Shown: positions 8,221-14,915 of the stretch, piece after piece
Numbering within the stretch: the stretch's first letter is position 1
How the letters are laid out: each line of letters begins with the position of its first letter
NCBI GenBank assembly: GCA_036379355.1
Contig: DASVGV010000149.1
Coordinates: forward strand, 1-28,402
DNA: 28,402 bases
Direction of reading: 5' to 3'
DNA from: CAJCIY01 sp036379355
GTDB taxonomy: Bacteria; Actinomycetota; Actinomycetes; Mycobacteriales; CAJCIY01
Translations under genes and position numbers: made by a program
The notes under the pieces: model-generated
What the model was told of the DNA's origin: nothing
Databases searched by the model: none
What the model saw: only the letters and a program-made list of their open reading frames with translations

Positions 8221-8600
8221 TCGGCTACGCCGTCGTCGTCGGCGCCTTCGACCAGCGCGACGGCGGAACCGCGGACGGACCAGCCCGGCAGCAGGTCACC
8301 CAGAGGCCCGGGCAGGCGGGCGACATCAGTGACCGTGACGCGCACGTCGCCGCCGGCGCGGGTCACGGACACGAGCGCGTGCGCGGGTGCGTCGGCCCGG
8401 GCGAGGTCGGCGGCGCGGCCGACCGGGTCGCCGCGCGCGGCCGACCGCGCCGCCAGCCGCGCGGCATCCTCGCAGCGCAGCGCGGACTGGCAGGTGGCGA
8501 CCAAGCCGCAGGCCAGCAGGACGACGGCCACGAGCACCGGCAGGGCGACCGCCATCTCGGCGGTCGCCATGCCGGCCTCGCGCTCCCGGATCCGGGTCAC
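8217..8600 (-). CDS. tadE: TadE-type minor pseudopilin
   Basis: 127 aa. A short basic leader ends in Gly10, followed by MATAEMAVALPVLVAVVLLACG, which has the type IVb pilin pattern with Glu at +5 of the predicted mature protein (Glu15) and a hydrophobic helix. The rest is a small periplasmic/extracellular domain. The start is GTG 8600, overlapping the stop of the DUF4244 gene (GTGA); longer upstream starts would run back through that gene. A prepilin peptidase would be needed for processing and is not encoded in the window. Confidence 0.85.
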   Translation of the reverse strand: MTRIREREAGMATAEMAVALPVLVAVVLLACGLVATCQSALRCEDAARLAARSAARGDPVGRAADLARADAPAHALVSVTRAGGDVRVTVTDVARLPGPLGDLLPGWSVRGSAVALVEGADDDGVAE

Positions 8601-8800
8601 AGCAGGTGGAGTGCCTTGATGACCAGACCGGACAGGGCGCCCTGGACGGTGCCGCTGTGCAGCACCGTCCACAACAGGGCGGCGAAGCCGCACGCGGCCA
8701 CGGTGCCCACGGCGTACTCGGCGGTGCTCATACCGGCGTCGACCCCCGCCCGCACGTGGGCGAGCAGGACGGCGACGACATGGCTGACGACTCGAGACAT
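8597..8800 (-). CDS. DUF4244 Flp pilin-like small protein
   Basis: 67 aa, Rv3656c type. The leader ends at Gly23, followed by MSTAEYAVGTVAACGFAALL. The Gly followed by Glu at +5 and Tyr at +6 is the type IVb (Flp) prepilin signature, and it is the best candidate for the major pilus subunit of this locus. ATG 8800 has GGGAG 6 nt upstream (TGGGAGTTGCT). The 148 bp between tadC and this gene hold no other gene that I can see and may contain a promoter; a 5-bp GGGGC/GCCCC dyad lies at 8828-8840. Confidence 0.87.
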   Translation of the reverse strand: MSRVVSHVVAVLLAHVRAGVDAGMSTAEYAVGTVAACGFAALLWTVLHSGTVQGALSGLVIKALHLL

Positions 8801-8948
8801 AGCAACTCCCAGCGAGGTGTGGTGGATGGGGCACGGCCCCGGGATCGGCGACGGAGGCATCACGTCTGCGACCACGATGGCCGCGCTCACCCGGGAGCGG
8901 GATGCCCGGCGCGGATCTGGGGACGGCGGGCTCGCTCGTCCACGGCGC

Positions 8949-9683
8949 TCAGTGCAGTTGGCCGAGAGCGGCCGCGACCACGGGCACGACCCCGACCGCG
9001 ACGAACGCGGGCAGGAAGCACAGTCCGAGCGGAAGGACGGCGCGGACGCCGACCCGCTGTGCACCGGCGGCGACGGCAGCCGCTGCCGTCGCGCGCGCGT
9101 CACGCGCCTGCTCGGCCAGTCGCTCGGCGAGCCGCGACCCGTCGATGGCCGCGGCGACGAACGCCTCGCCGACGCCGAGCAGCGCGTCACCCCCGCCGAC
9201 CGAGGCCTCCCGCCAGGCCTCGTCGGGCGGCAACCCCACGACGAGACGCCCGTGCACGAGGGTCAGCCGCCGCCCGAGCTCGCCGCCGGCGGCCGCGCCC
9301 ACCGCGGCGATCGCCTGCGCCGCGGGCGTGCCGGCCCGGATGGCGGCCGAAAGCATCTCCAGCACCCAGGGGAGGTCCGCGGTGATGGCGGTGCGGGCGC
9401 GCGCGATGTCGGGGGCCTCGGCACGGGCGATCAGGCGGGGGACGACGGCGGCCGCGGCGGCGCCGACCACGACGCCCGCCAGCCTTCCAGTCGGACCGGT
9501 AGCCGCCGCCCCGAGGCAGACTCCGGCAAGGACGCAGACGCCGCGGACGACGACCGGACTGAGCAGGCTGGGTCGGCGCCATCTCGACGCGGGGGACGGC
9601 ACGACCTGTCCGGTGGGTGGGCGGTGCGCTGGACGGCCCGCCGCGGCGACGGCCGCAGCGGCGGCCATGACTGCGGCGATCAC
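8949..9683 (-). CDS. tadC: Type II/IV secretion membrane protein F, TadC-like
   Basis: 244 aa. It has the T2SSF/GspF domain pattern: two N-terminal hydrophobic stretches (VVVRGVCVLAGVCLGAAA, LAGVVVGAAAAAVVP), a cytoplasmic helical domain with ITADLPWVLEMLSAAIRAGTPAAQAIAAV, and C-terminal helices ending in LCFLPAFVAVGVVPVVAAALG. With TadB it forms the inner-membrane platform driven by TadA. The GTG at 9683 is preferred because it carries GGAGG just upstream and overlaps the stop of the 10-codon ORF; ATG 9668 is the alternative (239 aa). Confidence 0.88.
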   Translation of the reverse strand: MIAAVMAAAAAVAAAGRPAHRPPTGQVVPSPASRWRRPSLLSPVVVRGVCVLAGVCLGAAATGPTGRLAGVVVGAAAAAVVPRLIARAEAPDIARARTAITADLPWVLEMLSAAIRAGTPAAQAIAAVGAAAGGELGRRLTLVHGRLVVGLPPDEAWREASVGGGDALLGVGEAFVAAAIDGSRLAERLAEQARDARATAAAAVAAGAQRVGVRAVLPLGLCFLPAFVAVGVVPVVAAALGQLH

Positions 9684-9731
9684 TCCGCCTCCCGGCGGAC
9701 GACGGCGATCACTCCGCCTCCCCGCGGACGA
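9674..9731. repeat. 29-bp tandem duplication at the tadB/tadC junction
   Basis: 9674-9702 and 9703-9731 are adjacent copies, 28 of 29 bases identical (9694 g against 9723 c). The unit contains, on the minus strand, a GGGAGGCGGA ribosome site and a GTGA stop/start overlap. Because 29 is not a multiple of 3, the two GTG codons are in different frames. Confidence 0.95.
9680..9712 (-). CDS. 10-codon coupling ORF between tadB and tadC
   Basis: GTG 9712 overlaps the tadB stop as GTGA and reads VIAVVRREAE, ending in a TGA at 9680-9682 that overlaps the tadC GTG (again GTGA). It was formed by the 29-bp duplication. It has GGAGG just upstream. Whether it is translated is not known; its probable effect is to carry ribosomes from tadB to tadC. 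Confidence 0.45.
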   Translation of the reverse strand: MIAVVRREAE

Positions 9732-10527
9732 GCCTCGCGCTCCAGCGCAGGCCGGCGGCCTCGAGGACCGCTGCGGCGAGTAGGCACGCGTGCCCGGTGG
9801 CGCTGCCGAGGAGGTACGCGGGCGCAGACGCCCCGAAGGCGGCGGCCAGGGCAATCCCGGCGAGAGGAAGGACGGCCAGCACCCGCGTCGTGGCACGCGC
9901 GGTGGCCAGGGCGACCGCCGCCGCGCGGCGGCCGTCCTCCTCGGCGGCCACCGCCTCGCCCAACCGCACCGCGAGGATCGCGGGGGCGACGCCCGTGCCG
10001 GTGGCGATGCGTAGGCAGGCGACCAGCCGGGCGCCGGTCCCGGCCGGACACCGGTGAGCAAGCACACCGACCACGTCCGAGCCGAGGCGGGCGGCGGCCG
10101 CCGCCGCTGCGAGTGCAGTCGCCGGCGAGCCGGTTCCCCGCAACCCGGCCGCCTGCCCGCCCCGCACCAGCGCGTCCGGCAACGGCAGTCCGGCCGACAG
10201 GGCAACCGCCGTCGCGGACAGGGCTGCCCGCCACGACGCGGCGACGGCATCCCGCCGCCGCACGCGCAGCGCATCGCGTACCTCGGCGGTGAGGGCGATC
10301 GCCAGCACCGCCACTGCCAGACCCACCGCCGGGCCCGCGAGGAGAGCCACCGGCAGCGCGATACCGGCGACGAGCGCCGCGGCAGTCCTCCGGTCTTCCA
10401 GCCACGCGGGCGACGGCATGCTCCAGCGGGGCCACACCGGCGGGTCCAGGCGCGTGACGCCGCGGGGCCGGAGCGCCGACCAGACCGAAACCGCTGCGGC
10501 CAGCCCGCAGACGGTGCCGGGAGTCAC
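9709..10527 (-). CDS. tadB: Type II/IV secretion membrane protein F, TadB-like
   Basis: 272 aa. N-terminal hydrophobic segments (VCGLAAAVSVWSAL, LVAGIALPVALLAGPAVGLAVAVLAIALTA), an Arg-rich cytoplasmic domain with AALSATAVALSAGLPLPDALVRGG, a GspF-like helix bundle (LVACLRIATGTGVAPAILAVRLGEAVAAEE), and C-terminal helices (VLAVLPLAGIALAAAFG). It is the platform protein next to TadA and TadC. The start is GTG 10527, overlapping the tadA stop (GTGA). Longer starts exist upstream in this frame but would overlap tadA heavily. Confidence 0.88.
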   Translation of the reverse strand: MTPGTVCGLAAAVSVWSALRPRGVTRLDPPVWPRWSMPSPAWLEDRRTAAALVAGIALPVALLAGPAVGLAVAVLAIALTAEVRDALRVRRRDAVAASWRAALSATAVALSAGLPLPDALVRGGQAAGLRGTGSPATALAAAAAAARLGSDVVGVLAHRCPAGTGARLVACLRIATGTGVAPAILAVRLGEAVAAEEDGRRAAAVALATARATTRVLAVLPLAGIALAAAFGASAPAYLLGSATGHACLLAAAVLEAAGLRWSARLVRGEAE

Positions 10528-11687
10528 GTCAGCCTCGGCGGCGACACGCCCCGTGCGGCCAGCAGCCGGCACAGCGAACCGTGGCCCGGACCCGGCCGCA
10601 GTGCCCCGCGCGCGACGACCAGCGCGGGCACGACGACCACGCCGCGGTCGACGACATCGACCACCCCGACCTGGTGGACCTGCCTGCCCGCAGTGGTCCG
10701 GCCGCAGTGCACCACCGCCTGGACGGCCGCCGCGACCAGACTGTGCAGCGCGTCGCGGCGCAGGCCGGCCAGCGCACCCAACGCCTCGAGACGGGCGGGG
10801 ACCTCGGCCGGGCTGTTCGCGTGCACCGTCGACAGGCCGCCCTCGTGCCCGGTGTTGAGTGCCACGAGCAGGTCGACGACCTCCGCGCCGCGTACCTCGC
10901 CGAGGACCAGCCGGTCCGGCCGCATCCGCAGGGCCTGCCGCACCAGGTCGCGCAGCGGGACGGCGCCGGCGCCCTCGACGTTCGCCGGTCGGGACTGCAG
11001 GCGGACGACGTGCGGATGTCGAGGTGCGAGCTCGGTCGCGTCCTCGACGACGAGCACCCGCAGGTCGGGGGCCAGCGCGCCCAGCAACGCACCGAGCAGG
11101 GTCGTCTTGCCGGCGCCGGTCGCACCCGTGACCAGCGTGGCGAGTGGCGCGGCGAGGATCGCCTCCAGCCACGAGCGCAGCCCGCCCGGCAGGGCGCCGG
11201 TCGCGTCGAGTGCGGCCAGGTCGAGGGTGGCCGGACGCAGGGTGCGCAAGGACAGGCAGGTGCCGTCGACTGCGAGCGGAGGCAGAACGGCGTGGCAGCG
11301 GTGCCCGTCCGGCAGCGTCGCGTCGGCCCAGGGCTGCGCTGCGTCGAGTCGGCGTCCGGCCGACGCGACGAGGCGGGCCGCGAGCCGGCGCACGGCCGCC
11401 TCACCGCCGACCCGGACCGGTGAGCGCCGGAGCCCGTCGCCGCGGTCGACCCAGACCTCGCCGCCGCGGTGGACCAGCACGTCGGTCACCGCGGGGTCGT
11501 CGAGGAGCGGCTGAAGCGGTCCGGCGCCCACGATCTCGGCGCGCAGCTGGGTGACGACCGCAAGAGTCTCGGCGTCGCTGCGTACGCCGGGCACCCCCCG
11601 CAACGCCTCCGCGACGGCCGCCGCCGACGGCGGTCGGCCGGACTCGGCAAGACGGCGTCGTACCTGGTCCAGCAGTTCCTCGTTCAC
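10524..11687 (-). CDS. tadA: Secretion ATPase TadA (helicase/secretion neighborhood ATPase)
   Basis: 387-aa GspE/VirB11-family hexameric ATPase that powers Tad/Flp pilus assembly at the cytoplasmic face. Seen: N-terminal domain with IVGAGPLQPLLDDPAVTDVLV, Walker A VTGATGAGKTT (Lys194), Asp box VVEDATEL (213-220), Walker B LVLGEVRG (Glu264), and His box GHEGGLSTVHAN (280-291). All catalytic motifs look intact. The start GTG 11687 overlaps the ssd stop (GTGA), so it is the second gene of the operon. It matches Rv3659c and Streptomyces homologues in length and order. Confidence 0.94.
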   Translation of the reverse strand: MNEELLDQVRRRLAESGRPPSAAAVAEALRGVPGVRSDAETLAVVTQLRAEIVGAGPLQPLLDDPAVTDVLVHRGGEVWVDRGDGLRRSPVRVGGEAAVRRLAARLVASAGRRLDAAQPWADATLPDGHRCHAVLPPLAVDGTCLSLRTLRPATLDLAALDATGALPGGLRSWLEAILAAPLATLVTGATGAGKTTLLGALLGALAPDLRVLVVEDATELAPRHPHVVRLQSRPANVEGAGAVPLRDLVRQALRMRPDRLVLGEVRGAEVVDLLVALNTGHEGGLSTVHANSPAEVPARLEALGALAGLRRDALHSLVAAAVQAVVHCGRTTAGRQVHQVGVVDVVDRGVVVVPALVVARGALRPGPGHGSLCRLLAARGVSPPRLT

Positions 11688-12760
11688 GCCGCGGCGGGAC
11701 TCGCTCGCAGGGCCTCGTCGATCAACCGGTCACAGAGACGGGAGAGCGGGCCCGTGCCGCGGCCCGGCGGCTCCCCCCGTTCGAGGGTCTCGGCCAGGCG
11801 TGGCTCGGGCCGCAGCGTCCCTGCCAGCGGGATGCCGAGCGTGCCCGCGACGAGCTCCGGCGCCAGCCGTCCGGCGCCCCGGCCCCGGACGACGGCCCGG
11901 ACGTCGGCGCACGCCCCCACCAGGGCCGGCACCAGACGTCCGGCCGCTGCACAGGCACGCACCTCGGCCGGAACGACGAGAAACGTGGTCGCGGCCGCGG
12001 CGATCACGTGCCGGGCGGCCGCGTCGAGGTGCCGTGGCAGGTCGACCACCACCAGGTCGCTGGCGGCGGTGCCGGCATCGAGCAGCGCGTGCATCGCCGC
12101 CGGCGGCACCGTGGTGGCATCGCCGCGGTCCCACGACAGCACGGTCAGCTCCCCCACCGCGGGCAAGGCGTCGCGCAGGTCCCCCGGCGGCACCCGGCCC
12201 TGGACACCGGTGAGCGCCGGCCAGCGGGCGCCGTCGGTCCGCTCTGCGCCGAGAGTCACGTCGATGCCACCGCCGAGCGGGTCCGCGTCGACGAGCATCG
12301 TCCGCAGGCCCGCGCGCAGCCCCGCCATCGCGAGGCCGCAGGCCAGGACGGTCGCGCCCGCCCCGCCCCGACCGCCGACCACGCCGATCACGACGCCGCC
12401 ACGACCCGGACCGTCCGCCGCCACCGCCAGGCGGTCTACCAGCCACGGCTCGGCGTCGGGCAGGCAGGCGACGTGCTCTGCGCCCAGGGTGACCGCGCGG
12501 CGCCAGACCTGTGCGTCGTCGAGGTCGGCGGTCACCAGGACGACGCCATCACGACGGGCCAGGCCGGCGGTCGACACCAACGCGCCCACCTCGTCGGCGA
12601 GGTCGGCGCCGACGAGCACCAGCGGGGCCGCGGACCACGATCGGCCACCGGCCGTCGCGTCGGGCGCGACGTCGGGCTCGACGCCCGCGACGGCGGTGAG
12701 GCGCAGCAGATCGTCGAGCAGAACCGGGTCGCCGGTCAGGACGAGGGGGCGAGCTGTCAC
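11684..12760 (-). CDS. ssd: Septum-site/CpaE-like protein (Ssd, MinD superfamily)
   Basis: 358 aa, first gene of the Tad-type operon; matches the 'helicase/secretion neighborhood CpaE-like' family (Rv3660c, Ssd). It has an N-terminal receiver-like half (LVLVGADLADEVGALV, VVLVTADLDDAQVWRRAVTLGAEHV) and a C-terminal MinD/ParA-like half (VVIGVVGGRGGAGATVLACGLA, TMLVDADPLGGGIDV, LVVVDLPRHLD). CpaE homologues place the secretion machine at the pole; Ssd has been linked to division control in mycobacteria. The deviant Walker A (KGGxGKT) reads RGGAGAT at 131-137, so both Lys residues are missing and ATP hydrolysis is doubtful. GTG 12760 has GGAGG 5 nt upstream. Confidence 0.88.
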   Translation of the reverse strand: MTARPLVLTGDPVLLDDLLRLTAVAGVEPDVAPDATAGGRSWSAAPLVLVGADLADEVGALVSTAGLARRDGVVLVTADLDDAQVWRRAVTLGAEHVACLPDAEPWLVDRLAVAADGPGRGGVVIGVVGGRGGAGATVLACGLAMAGLRAGLRTMLVDADPLGGGIDVTLGAERTDGARWPALTGVQGRVPPGDLRDALPAVGELTVLSWDRGDATTVPPAAMHALLDAGTAASDLVVVDLPRHLDAAARHVIAAAATTFLVVPAEVRACAAAGRLVPALVGACADVRAVVRGRGAGRLAPELVAGTLGIPLAGTLRPEPRLAETLERGEPPGRGTGPLSRLCDRLIDEALRASPAAA

Positions 12761-12840
12761 GAGGGCCTCCGGGTCGTGGGGATGGTGCCGCGACCAGGCT
12801 GCCGGGACGAAGGGGTGTGGACGAAGCGCTCTCCACAGGC

Positions 12841-12876
12841 GACGACCCCCGCCTGGGGGGGTAGGCGGGGGTCGTC
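12841..12876. promoter_or_regulatory. 14-bp perfect inverted repeat between ssd and the HAD phosphatase gene
   Basis: Left arm 12841-12854 (GACGACCCCCGCCT), 8-nt G-rich spacer, right arm 12863-12876 (AGGCGGGGGTCGTC). It lies about 80 bp upstream of ssd and about 60 bp upstream of the divergent HAD gene. No T-run follows, and no gene ends here, so an operator or a 5'-UTR structure is more likely than a terminator. Confidence 0.6.
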
Positions 12877-12938
12877 TGAGCGCACGCTCCCGGGGGGGAT
12901 GGAAGCGGCGCTCGCGTGCGACGGGCCGTGAACGGAGG

Positions 12939-13841
12939 GTGTCCAGGGACCGTCAGTCCGTACCGAGAATCGTACCGTCGGCGGGGCCCGCCGACGAACC
13001 CCCCTTACCATCGATCTTCAGGGCCATCCCGCGGGCCGACGCGCGGTCCCGCGCGGCCGCGTTCTTCGACCTGGACAAGACGGTGATCGCCAAGAGCAGT
13101 GCGCTGGCGTTCGGCCGGTCCTTCTACACCTCCGGTCTCATCGACCGGCGCGCCGCACTGAAGAGCGCGTACGCACAGCTGGTCTTCTCGCTCGCCGGGG
13201 CGGACCACCAGCAGATGGACAAGATGCGCGACGCGATGACGGCGATGTGCCGAGGTTGGGACGCGGCACAGGTACGGCAGATCGTCGACGAGACACTGCA
13301 CGACCTCATCGACCCCCTGGTGTACGACGAGGCGGTGGCGTTGATCGAGGAGCACCATCGCGCCGGGCGCGACGTGGTGATCGTGTCGTCGTCGGGCGCG
13401 GAGATCGTCGGTCCGATCGGCGGCCTGCTCGGCGTCGACGAGGTCGTCGCCTCGCGCATGCAGATCGAGGACGGCCGCTACACCGGGGAGATCGCCTTCT
13501 ACGCGTACGGGCCGCACAAGGCCGAGGCCATCCGGGACCTGGCCGCCGACCGCGGCTACGACCTCGGCCGCTGCTACGCCTACTCCGACTCGATCACCGA
13601 CCTGCCCATGCTCGAGGTCGTCGGCCATCCCACCGCGGTGAACCCGGACCGGGCCCTGCGCCGGGCCGCAGCCGAGCGGGCGTGGCCGGTCCTCGACTTC
13701 CACCGGCCGGTACGCCTCCGAGCGCGACTGCCGCGCCTGGCGGTGCCGCCCCACCCGGTGGCCGCCGGCGTCGGCGTGGGGCTGGCGACCGGGGCGGTGG
13801 TGGGTGCGGCGTACCTCCTGCGCCGGCGCCGCACCGCCTGA
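12939..13841 (+). CDS. HAD-IB family phosphatase (SerB-like, Rv3661 type)
   Basis: 300 aa from the GTG chosen. HAD motifs: motif I FFDLDKT (Asp44, Asp46), motif II VVIVSSSGAEIV, motif III Lys in YGPHKAEAI, motif IV YSDSITDLPML. In addition there are a C1-type cap with GADHQQMDKMRDAMTAMCRGW and a C-terminal hydrophobic helix with a basic end (GVGLATGAVVGAAYLLRRRRTA) that probably attaches it to the membrane. It is the orthologue by position and sequence of Rv3661 (next to ssd). The true substrate is not known. The start is uncertain: GTG 12939 is the only ordinary start codon in the 105 bp before the FFDLDKT motif, but the GGAGG before it touches the codon; ATC at 13026 is a possible non-standard alternative. 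Confidence 0.88.
   Translation: MSRDRQSVPRIVPSAGPADEPPLPSIFRAIPRADARSRAAAFFDLDKTVIAKSSALAFGRSFYTSGLIDRRAALKSAYAQLVFSLAGADHQQMDKMRDAMTAMCRGWDAAQVRQIVDETLHDLIDPLVYDEAVALIEEHHRAGRDVVIVSSSGAEIVGPIGGLLGVDEVVASRMQIEDGRYTGEIAFYAYGPHKAEAIRDLAADRGYDLGRCYAYSDSITDLPMLEVVGHPTAVNPDRALRRAAAERAWPVLDFHRPVRLRARLPRLAVPPHPVAAGVGVGLATGAVVGAAYLLRRRRTA
12976..12996. promoter_or_regulatory. 21-nt dyad near the 5' end of the HAD gene
   Basis: CGTCGGCGGG, one central G, CCCGCCGACG: perfect 10-bp arms. It lies inside the reading frame if GTG 12939 is the start, or in the promoter/leader if translation begins further down. A TACCAT box follows at 13006-13011. The role as operator or RNA hairpin is a guess. Confidence 0.45.
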
Positions 13842-13858
13842 CCGGCTGCGGTCAGGCG
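13835..13858. terminator. Perfect 10-bp hairpin at the convergent HAD / Fic-like gene ends
   Basis: CGCCTGACCG, loop GCTG, CGGTCAGGCG. The stop codon of the plus-strand gene (13839-13841) lies in the left arm and that of the minus-strand gene (13852-13854) in the right arm. Strong G/C stem, no T-run; probably a bidirectional transcription end. Confidence 0.65.
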
Positions 13859-14589
13859 CGCGACTCGGCGTCGCGCAGCAGGGCCTCGCAGACGGCGACC
13901 GAGTCGAGGGCACCGAGACGTACGGCCTCGCAGCAGTGCACGACCCACGGCCCCACGTCGCCGTCGGCGTACGCCCGAGCGGCGACCGCGTAGTCGTCGA
14001 CCAGCTCCAGGTGCCCCACGTCGGGGGCCGTCACCGCTTTGGGGTCCAGGCCGCGCGCCACCAGCACCAGCCGGTGCGCCGCGCGCGCCACGACACCGCT
14101 CGCCGCGCCGAACGCGTCGAGCGCCAGGACCTCCCCGTGCACGACCGCGCCGAGAAGCAGTGCCGACCCGGCGGTCCGCGACGCGAGCAGGTCGGCGAGC
14201 GCCGCCAGCCGTACCCCACTGCCGGGCAGCGGTCGCCCGAGCGCGTCGTCGGCCACGAGACCGCGGGCCGCGAGCGCGTGCAGCCGGGCCAGCGCCTGGA
14301 GCGGGGCGCGATCCACCACGTCGACGAGCTGCCCAAGCCCGCTCGCCACCCGCAGGGCTCCCTGCACCACCGGGTCGTCCACGCCGTCGCGCACCTCCGC
14401 CAGCGTGAAGGCGTGGCCGGAGAGCGCGGCGCTCGCCCGTGCGCCGCGCAGCGCGGCCTCGGCGCTGACCTCGGCCGACCGGCGACGGAGCATTCGGTGC
14501 CCGAGCAGCGCGTCCACCTGCGCGCGCGCCGCATCGGCGGCCGCCGTCACCCCGGGGAGGTCCAGCAGCGGCAGCAAGGGGTCAGGCAC
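13852..14589 (-). CDS. Rv3662c-like protein with degenerate Fic-type motif
   Basis: 245 aa, conserved in actinobacteria beside ssd and the HAD phosphatase, sometimes annotated as oxidoreductase. All-alpha pattern. DAFGAASGVVAR at 158-169 aligns in spacing with the Fic motif HPFx(D/E)GN(G/K)RxxR, but His is Asp158, Asn is Ser164 and the following Arg is Val166; Phe160, Gly165 and the last Arg169 remain. Near residues 53-58, SAALSG resembles the Fic inhibitory motif (S/T)xxxE(G/N) with Glu replaced. If the relationship is right it is a non-catalytic Fic-fold protein; the match is by eye. GTG 14589 has no Shine-Dalgarno sequence but a TAGCCT box 7 nt upstream. Confidence 0.75.
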   Translation of the reverse strand: MPDPLLPLLDLPGVTAAADAARAQVDALLGHRMLRRRSAEVSAEAALRGARASAALSGHAFTLAEVRDGVDDPVVQGALRVASGLGQLVDVVDRAPLQALARLHALAARGLVADDALGRPLPGSGVRLAALADLLASRTAGSALLLGAVVHGEVLALDAFGAASGVVARAAHRLVLVARGLDPKAVTAPDVGHLELVDDYAVAARAYADGDVGPWVVHCCEAVRLGALDSVAVCEALLRDAESRA

Positions 14590-14596
14590 GACGCGA

Positions 14597-14602
14597 AGGC
14601 TA
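14597..14602 (-). promoter_or_regulatory. -10 box (TAGCCT) for a leaderless transcript
   Basis: TANNNT box 7 nt before the GTG of the Rv3662c-like gene, at the distance where transcription would start at the start codon. No TTGAC-type -35 is seen. Confidence 0.5.
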
Positions 14603-14641
14603 GTGAGGGGTCGTCGAACGCTGCCCGGGTACGGCGACCTC

Positions 14642-14824
14642 ATGACCGAAACCCCCGGCACGACCCACCCGGCTGGCCACGGCGTCGACGACGACGAGCT
14701 CGCGCGGAAGGTCTCGCAGGAGACCTCGCCCGACCTGGAGGCGCAGGACGTCTTCGAGCGCGAGTCGGGCGGCACCGACACCGACAAGGCGGCGGCGCAG
14801 GAGGACGCCGACGACGTGCGGTAG
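14642..14824 (+). CDS. Small acidic hypothetical protein
   Basis: 60 aa, not recognised. Rich in Asp/Glu/Thr with no hydrophobic segment, no Cys and probably little fixed structure (DDDELARKVSQETSPDLEAQDVFERES). ATG 14642 has no Shine-Dalgarno sequence; TACGGC lies 6 nt upstream. It diverges from the Fic-like gene with 52 bp between starts. Third-position G/C is high and the frame is closed cleanly 91 bp before the next gene, which supports a real small gene. Confidence 0.65.
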   Translation: MTETPGTTHPAGHGVDDDELARKVSQETSPDLEAQDVFERESGGTDTDKAAAQEDADDVR

Positions 14825-14915
14825 ACGCGGCGGCACGTCGCCCGCGGGTGTCGCCGACCGCCCCCGCGTGCAGGCGTACGGTCCGGGCACCCGCGACGAC
14901 GACGAAGGAGCCCCC

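Noticed and set aside
12841..12876. The 14-bp hairpin as a rho-independent terminator
   Set aside because: No gene ends on either side and there is no T-run; both flanking genes start here and diverge.
11469..13010. A 790-aa plus-strand frame running from inside tadA into the HAD phosphatase
   Set aside because: Only the last 300 codons have family motifs; the upstream part lies opposite the well-supported tadA and ssd genes.
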